NCBI RefSeq assembly: GCF_009730915.1 | Contig: NC_052482.1 | Location: forward strand, 992,001 to 1,056,000 | Origin: Dioscorea cayenensis subsp. rotundata | Taxonomy: Eukaryota; Streptophyta; Magnoliopsida; Dioscoreales; Dioscoreaceae | Length of the DNA stretch: 64,000 bases | Reading direction: 5' to 3' | In this document: positions 38,081 through 48,991 of the stretch, in pieces | Layout of the letters: every line of letters begins with the position of its first letter | Position numbering within the stretch: the stretch's first letter is position 1 | The notes under the pieces: model-generated | The model's input: only the letters and a program-made list of their open reading frames with translations | Told to the model about the DNA's origin: nothing | The model's database searches: none | Translations under genes and position numbers: made by a program

Positions 38081-38642
38081 CTAATCATTTGTAAATTTTT
38101 ACTGTAAGTATTGAAGTTTGGTCTTATATCAGTTTAAGCACTAAGTTTTCAATTTATATCAAAATAAATATCAAATTTTAATTTTATTTCTTCGGTAGGG
38201 TAATTGAAAATTTTCGGTTGATTTTTAGTGATGTGGACGTCGAAAAGCTTTTGTGGATATCATGGATCCACGTTATAAAGGCTATAGTATACTGGAAAAA
38301 AAAAAGAAAAGAATGATGGGAGAGAAAGTAACGTGTACGTTCTACGTGGACAAAAAGGCACCGTGTATGCTCTACATGGACAAAAAGATAACGTGTACGT
38401 TCTACGTGGACAAAAAAGAGCCACATTGGTTATGTGGCTGAGTTGATGAGTCGGTGATGTGGACTCAGGGCATCCACGCAAGCTTTTCAGCGTCTACATC
38501 ACCAAAAATCCACCAGAAATCCCCAAATTACTCAGCTGGAGAAATGAAATTAAAACTTGGTGCTCATTTTAATACAAATTGAAAGTTAGTGTTTAAAAGG
38601 CCAAACTCGGTACTCACTAGAAAATTTATCCCACTAATCATT
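38081..38642. mobile_element. Mutator-like foldback MITE with 9-bp TSD
   Basis: A 544-bp element (38090-38633) is flanked by a perfect 9-bp duplication, CTAATCATT (38081-38089 and 38634-38642), the size made by Mutator-like transposases. The ends TGTAAATTTTTACTG and TGGGATAAATTTTCTAG (reverse strand) open inverted arms of about 180-190 bp that match along their length (for example GATTTTTAGTGATGTGGACG against GATTTTTGGTGATGTAGACG). It has no coding capacity. The loop carries three copies of a 30-bp tandem repeat. Confidence 0.88.
38330..38420. repeat. 30-bp tandem repeat, three copies, in the MITE loop
   Basis: Units AACGTGTACGTTCTACGTGG..., ACCGTGTATGCTCTACATGG... and AACGTGTACGTTCTACGTGG..., each ending ACAAAAAG plus two bases. 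Units 1 and 3 are nearly identical and unit 2 differs by a few changes. Confidence 0.9.
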
Positions 38643-39719
38643 AGATAGCCCAATAACATAATACAAGAGTACTAAAAGAAAAGGTAAAAGGTTATAATCT
38701 TTTTCCGATAGTACTGTTCATGAATATACACTCGGGTTCAATATTGTTCATTAGTGTTATTCACATCTTGAATGTGGGTCCTCTATAAGAGAAACAATGG
38801 TTTCACTTTTTAGAGTGACATAACAGGAGAATTTTTTTATGAGTTTGTAAACCACTGGGTTTGTTGCACACGTTTGTCACTATTTAGTAAAATAAAAAAA
38901 ATTATGTTTTATTTTGGCGATAATCTTGGATTTTGATCACAGGTATAATAAGATTGTTTAAAAAGATTAGAAAAAAAGTCAGTCAATTATTATGACAGAA
39001 CAATGTATGATACAAAGCATGCTGATCTCATCAAATCAATCTAAAATTGACTAATTTAAATAAATAATATTAATCATATTTATATTAGTTTATTAATAAT
39101 TTTATGATTTCTTAATTCATAATTGATAGTTATATTCATTTACATAATTGTTTTATGTGATGTTATAAAATTTTTCTAAATAATTCTCTGATTATTTGAA
39201 TGCATCCTTTAATAAATTCAAGTGGACCTCTTGTTGGGCCCCAGGATTTTGGGGTAAAAACAAGGTTTTTTTAATATAAATATTCCCACAACCTAAATTA
39301 GAAGAATAATAATTTAAAATATTACCAATTAATAAAATTATTCTAATAAATCAGAAAAATAAATAAATAAATCAATAATTGGATCGATGGCAACCAAGGT
39401 AATTAAGATGCAAAATCAAGCCTACTTTGATAAGATGAAACGCAGGTGTACGACTACTTCTCGTGCATCCGTTACGTTTTGGACGGACCTCAAAGCGCTA
39501 ACGTTACAACTTAACAGCATCATCACTGCCAACGTTCAAAGAGACAGCCACGTCATCACCTCTATCCAATCACACATCGCCACGTGGTACAACTAAAATG
39601 CACTCCGTCCCTTATCCCCCACCCACTCATCCAACGGTTCAGATCTCTCCTCGGCTTCACAACTACGTCCCTCTTTTTCATCCCGCACAAATTAAACCCA
39701 ATAAAAAATTAAATAAAAT

Positions 39720-40030
39720 AATAATAAATTCGCTCTGTTTCCGTCCTTTTCCTATTTTTTTAATTTCCCTAAAATTTTAAAAAAGAAAAAGACAAATATT
39801 AAAACCAATAAAAAGGAAAAATAATAATAATTAATTGTAACACTACATTTTCGTCCGTTTCCTTTCTTTTTAATTTCCCGAATTAAAAAAAAGGAAAAAG
39901 GATAATAAAAACAAATAAAAAAAAAGAAAAATTAATGATTAATTCGCTCCATTTTCCTCCTTTTTCATATATATATATATATATATATTTTTTTTTCTCA
40001 ATTAAAAAAAAAGAAAAAGAAAAAGACACT
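39720..40030. repeat. About 2.7 copies of a roughly 110-bp repeat in the ERF promoter
   Basis: The motif TTCGCTCTGTTTCCGTCCTTT / CATTTTCGTCCGTTTCCTTT / TTCGCTCCATTTTCCTCCTTT recurs at about 39729, 39846 and 39941. Each is followed by TTTTTTAATTTCCC- or TCAATTAAAA-type sequence and an A-rich run with GAAAAAGA. The array ends within 10 bp of the TATA box. Confidence 0.75.
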
Positions 40031-40039
40031 CAAAATCGC

Positions 40040-40047
40040 TATAAATA
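40040..40047 (+). promoter_or_regulatory. TATA box of the first ERF gene
   Basis: TATAAATA lies 82 bp before the ATG, followed by a CT-rich leader (CTTTCTCTCTCT). Confidence 0.65.
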
Positions 40048-40121
40048 GAGGAAGAAGGGAAGCGGTTTCAAGCAAGTGAAAGATCTTTCTCTCTCTAAAA
40101 CCTATCTTTCTCTCTCTAGAA

Positions 40122-40779
40122 ATGTGCGGCGGTTCTCTCATCACCGAGCTCCAAGACCTCGACGCCGACCGGCGACGGTACGTTGTGACGCCGGAACACA
40201 AACCTCAAGGTAAACACTACCCAACCCCCAAACCCCATCTCCATCTCTCTCTATCTCTATCTACACTTAGCTTAACCTACTCCGGCGGTGCAAGCTAACG
40301 ATGATCGGAATGCAGGATGTGAGGGTGAAAAGACGGAAAAGCCCTTGGAAGAGGAGGAGGAGATCAAAGGAAACGAGGGCAAGAGAAGGAAAAACGCGTA
40401 CCGGGGGATCCGCCGGCGGCCGTGGGGGAAGTGGGCGGCGGAGATCAGAGATCCACGGAAAGGCTCTAGGGTTTGGCTCGGAACCTACGCCACCGCCGAG
40501 GACGCCGCGCGTGCTTACGATGCCGCTGCGCGCGAGATCCGTGGATCCAAAGCCAAGCTGAACTTCCCCACCGATGAAGCCCCGATCGAAAAGAAGCCCC
40601 GCGCGGGGACATCGTCGGAGGAACCGGCGGTGGCTGCGCCGGCGACGACGTCGCCGGAGGAGGCGCTGAGAGAGAGGATCGCTGGGCTGGAGGAGTTGCT
40701 GGGGTTGGAGCACGAGATCCCGGGGTTTGATCTCGGGGCTTGGAATGCCGAGAAGGGTTGCTGGGCTTCCTTTGAGTGA
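40122..40779 (+). CDS. Group VII ERF transcription factor (oxygen-sensing type)
   Basis: Two exons, 40122-40209 and 40316-40779, give 183 aa. The start MCGGSLI is the N-terminal hallmark of group VII ERFs: after Met removal, Cys2 oxidation by plant cysteine oxidases sends the protein into the N-degron pathway, so it accumulates under low oxygen. The intron falls after codon 29 in phase 1, as in the second ERF of this window. A basic stretch (GKRRKN) precedes the AP2/ERF DNA-binding domain (58-114: [46 protein letters not shown]), which binds GCC-type boxes. The tail is Ala/Glu-rich and ends [14 protein letters not shown], an acidic-aromatic end like the activation motifs of the group. The protein is short for the group (commonly 200-390 aa). 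No lesion is seen. Confidence 0.94.
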
Positions 40780-41289
40780 TGGATGTACGGCTGAGATCGA
40801 ATCTTGATATGCATCAAGATTTGTGTGTTTGTGATGAAAAAAATAAAATTTTTAAAAAAATTAGTATAGTAATTAGTGTTAGGATTAGTATCTAATCTTT
40901 CTAATTAGAAGGCTGTGTTTGTTCTAATTTTTTTAATGAAGTTTAACTTGTTAGGATTTATATAATTTAATTACCCTTCTTAATTCACTAACAAAAATAT
41001 GAATTAATTTTTTTATGAGAATTTTTAAGTTGTTTTTTTAATAATAAAAAGTAATATAAAAATAAATAAATATGGCTTTGGAGGATTATGACCACATATG
41101 GTTTTTGGATGCATGTATTATCAATTATATCTATATATATATATTTAAGGAAACATTTCCTTAAAAAGTATATAAAAAAAAATTGTAGCATATTTTGTCT
41201 CCTTGTGTACTTTTATCCTCTTTATCTACTAAAACAGTAGAAATTAAATAATTTTTTAAAACAGTTAATTAAAGATCAAAATGAAAAAA

Positions 41290-41455
41290 GAAATATATAT
41301 ATTCGAGTTTTTTTATAAATATAAATAATCAACATCAGGTGCTTTCACCTTTACCGAGTTGAGATTTGAACCCGTTTTTTTTTAGTGAGACGAATACTAT
41401 ATACAGAGATCTAATATCAATAGATTAAAAAGTCATTGGTGCATATATGTATTTT
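41290..41455 (-). mobile_element. SINE-like tRNA-derived remnant
   Basis: On the minus strand GGGTTCAAATCTC resembles box B, followed by AACTCGG...GCACC and a TATTT-rich tail. Box A is not clear and no TSD was found. Confidence 0.4.
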
Positions 41456-42221
41456 ATATTTTTATACTTGTATTATAAATTAAAAGCTTACATAATAATA
41501 TATCATAATAATAAATAATAAAAATTACTACTTATAAATATTGATCTAAATAATTTTATGGGTAAAAAAACACGTAAGTTGAGAGATTTATTTCTTTATA
41601 AAAAAATATCAATTACTATGTTTTTGATTAATTCAAAATCCCTGACTCTTAAAAGAATGATCAAAGATTAAAAAATAAAAATAAAGAAAAAATCACAATT
41701 CCCTGTTTGGCTAACTACTCAACAAGAAGTCACACAGTTAGAAGATTCATATGAGAAATTTTAGGATATTTAGTACAGATGGAAAAGCCACATTTGAGAT
41801 GTACAACATTAGTCAATGTTTTGACCAGTAACCAGTCAAAGATTTTCTTTTTTCTATTCAATCACCAACCCTATAGGCTATAGGCTATACCTGTTGTAGA
41901 GGGACATTGGTCAAACATTTTCCAACCTTTACCTTTAGTCATAATGTGTTAATCAATATTTAGATTTTAAATTTTCGGATACACAACTTCGACGCTCCTA
42001 CCTGCTAACGGCCTCTTAGTCTTCTGATATTGAATTCTTTATATAAGGTTCTCATTTTGAAAAAACTCAGAATTTAAACCAACACAAAGTGAAGGCATGG
42101 TGTTATTGAGCTTGCGCATGCATGCGCTTTACATCAGTGCATGTTTCTGACTATTAACATTAAATGAGGATACTTGTTGCCTATTGGTAAAAAAAAAAAA
42201 TAAACCATTCCTGCATTCCAC

Positions 42222-42493
42222 CGTGTTTTTATTTTAGTTACTCAGTTTTTAAAATTACAATTTGATCTCTTATATTTAATTTTTTTATAATAAAATTATA
42301 TCAACTTAAAATGTTAACAACGATTATATGTGACTTGTTATATTGTAAACCATGTGAAACCCTAGCGGTGATTTTATTGTAAGTCATATATATTCGCCAT
42401 TAACATTGTAAGCCGGGGCCTTATTGTACCAAAATTATATATGAAGATCAAATTGTAACTTTTTAAAACTAGATGATCGAAATATAAACTCAC
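42222..42493. mobile_element. Foldback MITE, arms about 85 bp
   Basis: The left arm GTGTTTTTATTTTAGTTACT...TTAAAATTACAATTTGATCTC is matched by the reverse complement of the right arm GTGAGTTTATATTTCGATCA...AAAAGTTACAATTTGATCTTC. A middle stretch with GTGAAACCCTAGCGG is not repeated. No clear target duplication. Confidence 0.7.
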
Positions 42494-42707
42494 AAAAAGA
42501 TAGAAAATAATTTTGGTTGTTTATCCATAATATTTTTTTTTATTAATTTTACTAATTTTTTAAATCTCCAATTAGTTCTTTAAAAATAATATAAATTGGA
42601 GATTGGGGGCTTATAATCCATAACAACATTTTCATGTATTTGCATACCAAACTATTTATAATTGTGCAAATACAAAATTATATGTATATATATTTATTTA
42701 AAATTAT

Positions 42708-45184
42708 TGTCATGCCCCGAACCTAGAGCATTGACAAACGACCGCATACCTACAAGGTCGTGACCAAGTAGGCACGCAAGGCCTCAAAACCTGTCTCACA
42801 CTAGATAAAACAACCTTTAACAAATACATTAACTTTCAGAAACAACATAGAGGCACAATGTCCGATATATAATGGAAGCAAGTAACAAGTGTCTCACAAG
42901 ACATTAAACATAAGACATAAGTTCTAGGTTCACAACAAGAAAGTTTATTAACTTGAAATATGACTAGGCGGCGTCTTGCTCAACGACCCCGCTAAACTGT
43001 CCACCACCCAACCCTACTCCTGATCTGAAAGATAGAGAGAACAACTTAATGAGCTTGGGAGCCCAGTAAGCAACCACTAAAAACATCGGGATCACAAAAA
43101 TGTTCAATAATTTCTAAAAACATACAAAATGTAACAGAGCGAAATAAATATCAAAGTGAAATCCAGAAATCAGAATTAAATCATAACAGGTTTAGTTTAC
43201 CAAAATAACAAGCATATATGTCCCCCAAACAACTAATGCCAAAACAAAATATCATAGCTCATTTATTTAAACTCGGTGACCCGAGTCGGATTTCAGAACT
43301 CATAGGTTTACCCTCGGTGACCCGAGCCGAATATCGAGCCGTTATTCTTCACCGACGGAGCAGTGCGAAAACTATAGTTTCTATGTCGGAAATGCGATGT
43401 CGACGCGATCGATGTTTAACCCCAGATGGCAGGGGTTATTGCATTGTTAATTGGGGACTACGAATTTCTATACAAAAATATATCATGTCCAAAATTATCG
43501 TCAACACAACAATGAAATTTGGTGATCCCGTTTTTCTAATGAAAATAATTCTAATTATTTCAAAAATGAGTTAGATGCCAATATGTGGTAAGAATAAGTA
43601 AAAATTAATAAAAGCGGTAACCACATTATTTTAAAAATATAAGTAATCCATAACAGAATGGATATTTAAAATTATAAATCAAGATTTATGCAACCATTTC
43701 AATCTTTAAATAGTCATTGTCTCTAGAAGTTCAAAGTAAAATAAAATAAGAATATATAATATATTAACAGAATGGCGATCAAGTTTAGAATCAATTAAAT
43801 AAACAAATAAATATATAAATAAAAAAATCTATAAATTCGAAGATAATGGTAGAATCGATGATTTTTAACCCAAAAACATTTAAACATAACACCATGAATG
43901 GTTTTTAACAATAAAAACCCAAAGTAATTAAATAATTATGTGAATCATTTCGATAATTAGAAATTTATATATACATATATATAGGTTTATATGCGGTTTA
44001 CTTACCTGTCTAATGCCAAAACTACAAGCACCCCAAAAAAATTAGACTTCCACAGAATATCCTATAATAAGATTAAAAAAATTCCAAGGCAATCGAACTT
44101 CTACCACATAAATAACAAGTTTTAGTGGGATGCCATTGAACACAATTTCTAGAATATTTTATCCTATAAAAAAAAAAATCCATAATAATAATAATAATAA
44201 TAATAATAATAGTGCACTCCCCTAATTATGGGTTCTAATGGCAACAGACAACCAATTATTTAAAAGTGCTTGTCATTGAATTCCAACCGAAATTACAATT
44301 TACAAATCCAAGAATAATTAGAGCAAGCTTATCAGTAAACATTTAGAAAAATAATAACAATAACAAAATCATAAAAAGAAAAACAGTAGGCTGACAACAT
44401 AAGGGACACAGTAATGGCTTCTATAATGTATTAAATGAGATAAAAGGCAAGGCATTGTCTTTTCATATCACTTTTAAAACAAAATCTCCATTCCCTCTCT
44501 ACTATCAGCTTTTAACAACAATTAAATAATGCATTATGTGTTTTGGATACCAATTTTTGGACCAATATTATCATTCACTACAATCAAATGAGAACAAAAA
44601 TTACCCAATCAATAGTATTCTACCAGAGCTCTAAAAACCGGGAAGCTTGCATCACGAGACAAACTGTCAACCTCGGCCATCAAATACGATGATCTATAAT
44701 CGACGAAAAAAATATTGACATGCAAGTAAATCAAAAACAATGTTTTAACTCATAGAGAACTTGATCATGAACAAAGGCATGCAAATCAACATAGAAAATT
44801 TATTGCTAAATAGCTAGTTTTTATTATGAGGAAAAATCAATCCACCACTTAATCCCTAGATCTAGGAAGAGAAACGCTTTCTCTCAACGATAACAACACA
44901 ACCCTCGACAAAGAGGCCTATCTCCGCCCTCGCCACCCAGCACCACACACCCAAAAAGAGAAGAGAAGAAGAAAGAGACAAGATCTCTCTTTCTTGGTCC
45001 AAAACGAAAAATCTATATCGGGAGAAACAAAGAGGTGCGCTAGGGTTTGAAAACCTAATAAAATATAAAGATTAAGAAAAAAATAAAAATTTAATAAAAA
45101 AAGGAAGGTTTCTATTCCTCTTCTAGAATAACCATGCATGCAAAAAAATTAAATGAATTAAATTTAAAACGTGTGGGGCCCACA
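42708..45184. mobile_element. Probable solo LTR (retrotransposon fossil)
   Basis: A 2.48-kb block starts TGTCATGCCCCGAAC and ends GGGGCCCACA (TG...CA), with ATTAT on both sides (42703-42707 and 45185-45189), the 5-bp duplication typical of LTR elements. It has no coding region. The TGTCA-GCCCCGAAC opening is of a kind I have seen in plant LTRs, but I cannot assign the family. No second LTR or internal part is present in the window, so a solo LTR is the simplest reading. Age cannot be estimated without a partner. The flanking ATTAT is AT-rich, so the TSD could be fortuitous. Confidence 0.55.
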
Positions 45185-46962
45185 ATTATAATTATAATTA
45201 TACTAGCTTTAATCTATGTAAAAAATAAAAATATAAATAGTTGAGAGAGATCTATTCTTTTACATAACACTTGATGTCTCATTCAAAAGTCTGACTAAGA
45301 CTAATTTAGAGTTTGTAACTCCTGAGAAACTAGTTGGTCAAAGATTAAAAGTAATTGATACAAAAACTTTTTTTATTTTTTTAATTAAAATGGTTTCAAA
45401 TCTTTATTCTCTAAAATATTTTTATCAAACATATGATTATCACAATTTTATTAATGATTTTTATTTTTTAGTACAATTTATTTGTCTAATAAACGCGTTT
45501 CAAAATGCATATATAAGCGCGTAAAAGAAACTTTAATCCATTTTGATTCATTATTAAGTGATAAAAAATTATTAATTGGACAATATAGATAGGGTCTAAT
45601 TATTTAATTTTTTGTTGAGAATGAGATATTATTCAAACTCTTGAAATTAAAAGAATTATATTATGTTTTAGTGAGGGATTGGTGGGGGAGGACCCAATCC
45701 ATTTCACCTCCAAGGTGACATGGTATAGGTAATGTCCCTAATAATCCAATGGGTTGTTTACCTAACCATTATTAAAACATTAAACTCAATTATATGTGAT
45801 TCACCTAATAATCTGTAAATAGGAAAATATTTATTTATTAAATTTTATATTTTTTTAATTGTATATACCCATGATGTATTTTTTTTATACAAATCTGACA
45901 AACACATACAATTAATAGCGTGCATATAAAATAATAAAAGTTCGTACATATGTTCTCACTTGAGTAACATAAAAATCAGGTGTAAGTTTGTGCCTAGAAC
46001 CAGAGATATTGTATTATTGTTTTCAATGCATTTTGAAACTAAAGATATTGCATTACTGGTTCATCTTTAAATATTTTTAAATTTATAAAAAATAAATATT
46101 TGTATTAAATATAAGTTATTATTTTATACAAAACGGGCAATTGGGAATAAACCTTTATAAAAACCATTTTTGCTCATAAACCTTTTTCAAATGCTTTTAC
46201 TAATATATATAGTCTTATGGTTGAAAAGTAATTTATAAATTTTATATGGTTGATGTTTTTATATTCCCCCTTTCTGCTTTTTGAAAAGGGATAAATAGAA
46301 AAAGATAAATAATAATTTAGTCTTTTAATAAATTTTTTTAGTTAAATTTAATAAGAAGGTCTATAGTAAATAAAAAAAATGCATATATATATATATATAT
46401 ATATCTTTCATTTTTATGCAAGAAAAAAATAGAAAACATTATTATTATTATTTTTTTACTATAATATCATCACACATCAATTTTGATATGATTTGAATTG
46501 TTAAAAAATTATAGACCAAATTATGTTCCGCACCATATATATATATATATATATAAAGTATAAAAAATATGTGAAGTTTTTTAATTTTCTCTTAAAGTAA
46601 AAAAAAAAAAAATTCTCAAATTTTTGACTTCGTTGTTGAAAGAATATCTATCAATGGGCATAAAAAAAAAGATTGAAAGCTACCGATTCATTCTTCATTC
46701 ATCCTTCCAATATTTATTTTATTATGGCATCACTTTAACTGATGATGCTTTGGAAGTGAAATATTTCATGCATCTCACAATGAAAATATAAAACAAACAA
46801 ATAATTTTTAAAGTTGTTATTATATTTTCCACTAATTAGAATGTAACTTAATTCTTCATCTCTTATGAAATCAAAACATATATATGAGAATATATTTTTC
46901 TAAAAAATTATGGCAATAAAACACAAAGTATATACTATTATCAACGTCACACAAAAAAATTA

Positions 46963-47241
46963 CTTTTTCCGTTCATTTTTATTTGTTATGATTAACCGGA
47001 TCTTACATATTAAGAAATAGTTATTTTAAAAAAATTATAAAAAATTTGTTATCTTTTAAAAATTATCCTAATTTATAATTTTATATTTTTTTCATATTTA
47101 ATTCGAATAAAAGAATTGAATATAATATTAAAAATAATTCTGAAAAAATAATAATAAATATTTTTTGATATTAAAAAATAATAAATAAATAAATATATAT
47201 ATATATATATATATATGACAGATAAAAAAGAACGGAAGAGG

Positions 47242-47244
<3 letters not shown>
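46963..47244. mobile_element. Stowaway-like MITE
   Basis: After TA it begins CTTTTTCCGTTCATTTTTAT and it ends AGAACGGAAGAGGAAG before TA. 282 bp. Ends are inverted copies of each other. Confidence 0.7.

Positions 47245-47246
<2 letters not shown>

Positions 47247-47279
<33 letters not shown>
47247..47279. repeat. TTA trinucleotide microsatellite
   Basis: About 11 TTA units directly beside the right end of a Stowaway-like MITE. Confidence 0.9.
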
Positions 47280-47281
<2 letters not shown>

Positions 47282-48388
47282 TGTTCTCTAATTTTATTTA
47301 ATATTTAATCTCATTAAAATATCACAGATAAATGAGATTCATGCATCTATCATTTCTAGATTGCAACTCTTCACATTCGTTGGTCGGCCACACGCATCAT
47401 CCATTACTTTTTGGCACACTTTTTTTAAAATTATTATTTTATTTCTTCCGACACATTGATAAATTGACTCAATTGATAACTTTTTTGGAAAATGACACTG
47501 TACTCTTTGACATATTTTGAAAAGACTTCTAAATCCTTACAATTTTTTTCATAGCTAATAAAATTTTATATTTATTTTTTTAAATATCTCCTTTATTCTT
47601 AAATTTATAAATTTACTATTTTACCCTCACATGTATATGCATTTATTTATATGTATGCCCTGGTCATAAAAATTAGTCGTAACTGTCGGATGATGAATTA
47701 ACTGCTATTACTTTTATAAAAAAATTTACAGATTTATTGTTGTTTATTAAGTATGATTACTATTTAGCATTATTTGATATTGTACATAAGATGATATTAA
47801 TCGTTAGACGTAAATCCAACAACATTGTGGGATATTTCTAGATTTAAAATTTGAAAAACATATTCTACGTTAGGAATGAGTTTTGAATTTGACCTTTTTA
47901 TTGTTGTGGAATAAGTACATATAATAACTCAATTCCTGTGCACACCTATTTGAATCAGATAATAATATGCTTTGCCCATTTATTAAAAAAAATAAATAAA
48001 TAAAAGTAAAATTATAATTTTATAAAATAAAATTACTTTTTTTAAAAATTGAATTACAACAAACTTACAAAGTAATAAAAACAGTCCAAGAGTTGATATG
48101 CTGACGTGCAACTTTCCCGACTCAAAGGTTTGGTTTTTTTCTTCAAACACAATTGTACGGTTACTTCTCTTTACATTAAAATAACATATAAATAAAAATA
48201 AAAACCAAAATTTTATGAATTAGTTAGTACTCCTAAACTACCATATTTCAAAACAACGGCTAAAATACAATGTGCTAAAACCCCTGAATTGAGACCTGAT
48301 TAAAGTTTTTGGTCAACTGATTACAGAAAGAGATCAATATGAAGCTTCATCCCAATTGCAAAAATATAATAATCTTTTTCTCTGTCTC

Positions 48389-48396
48389 TATATATA
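48389..48396 (+). promoter_or_regulatory. TATA box of the second ERF gene
   Basis: TATATATA in the context CTCTATATATACATTAAG, about 115 bp before the ATG. Confidence 0.5.
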
Positions 48397-48509
48397 CATT
48401 AAGTGGCTCTAAACTCTTAACATGTCTTTTTCTACATTTCCCAAAGTCTTACAAACCAAAATAATTAGCCACAAATTAAAAGTTAATTAGATTTCTTACT
48501 TTGAAGAAA

Positions 48510-48991
48510 ATGTGCGGTGGTTCTGCAATTGCTCATTTGATCCCTCCCAAAGACCGCTCTGAATCCATGTCATTACCTCCAAAAGGTTTTTTTTTAAAAA
48601 AATTTATTATTTTCTTATATATATATATATATATGTGAAATAATGTTATTGGCATGAAACACATTTATTTACATATTTTTGTAATTTAGATGGAAAGCGA
48701 AAGAGAGAAAGGAAGAATGAGTACAGAGGAATAAGACGGAGACCGTGGGGAAAATGGGCGGCCGAGATCCGTGATCCGACTAAAGGTGTCCGTGTTTGGC
48801 TTGGTACTTTTTCAACTCCCGAAGATGCCGCCCGTGCTTATGACCGTGAAGCTCTTCGTATTCGTGGCTCGAAAGCTAAACTTAACTTCCCAAACCAAGA
48901 GCTCCCATCGAGTTCTCGTATTTTTTATAATAGTGATGCTTCGATAGTGCCCGAGAGAAAAAATACGAAGATTAAAGGAGTTTCAACATGA
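48510..48991 (+). CDS. Group VII ERF transcription factor, short form with frame-broken tail
   Basis: Two exons, 48510-48585 and 48690-48991, give 125 aa. The start MCGGSAI is the group VII N-degron signature and the intron is after codon 25 in phase 1, as in the neighbouring ERF. The AP2 domain (37-93: [47 protein letters not shown]) is intact. The protein then stops after [14 protein letters not shown]. Directly past the stop, other frames read as protein: an ATG overlapping the stop (48988) opens a 49-codon frame starting [14 protein letters not shown], and 49173-49247 reads MQMETKEFDTNAIAEDMFWN, ending in an acidic-aromatic tail like group VII activation motifs. I infer that the ancestral C-terminus has lost its frame through small indels, or that the assembly has base errors there. 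DNA binding should remain; activation may be lost. Confidence 0.85.

Larger units (their letters stand above)
33847..40121. other. Intergenic, MITE-rich, then ERF promoter
   Basis: A 6-kb AT-rich spacer between RSH1 and the first ERF gene. It holds several foldback and Stowaway-like MITEs (listed separately), TA microsatellites (about 35800-35822, 36577-36597), a lone Stowaway-like end at about 37541-37550 (CCGGAGGGAG then TA) and the repeated ERF promoter segment from about 39720. No coding gene is supported. Confidence 0.65.
40780..48509. other. Intergenic between the two ERF genes
   Basis: AT-rich spacer of 7.7 kb. It contains a SINE-like remnant near 41290-41455, a foldback MITE at 42222-42493, a probable solo LTR at 42708-45184, a Stowaway-like MITE at 46963-47244, TA microsatellites (46385-46404, 46535-46554) and a TTA microsatellite (47247-47279). 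No gene is supported. Confidence 0.65.

Noticed and set aside
38184-38481. Open frames with repeated FVHVERTRY-like units
   Set aside because: Produced by the 30-bp tandem repeat in the loop of the Mutator-like MITE, not by a gene.
39387-39596. 69-codon plus-strand frame upstream of the first ERF
   Set aside because: No family resemblance, no promoter signal, and unremarkable residue use; treated as chance in the ERF promoter region.
43218-43574. 118-codon plus-strand frame
   Set aside because: Lies inside the probable solo LTR and shows no recognisable domain; the repeated CTCGGTGACCCGAG motif creates similar peptides by chance.
44918-45139. 73-codon minus-strand frame rich in Phe and Leu
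   Set aside because: Low-complexity purine-rich sequence near the end of the probable solo LTR; no coding support.
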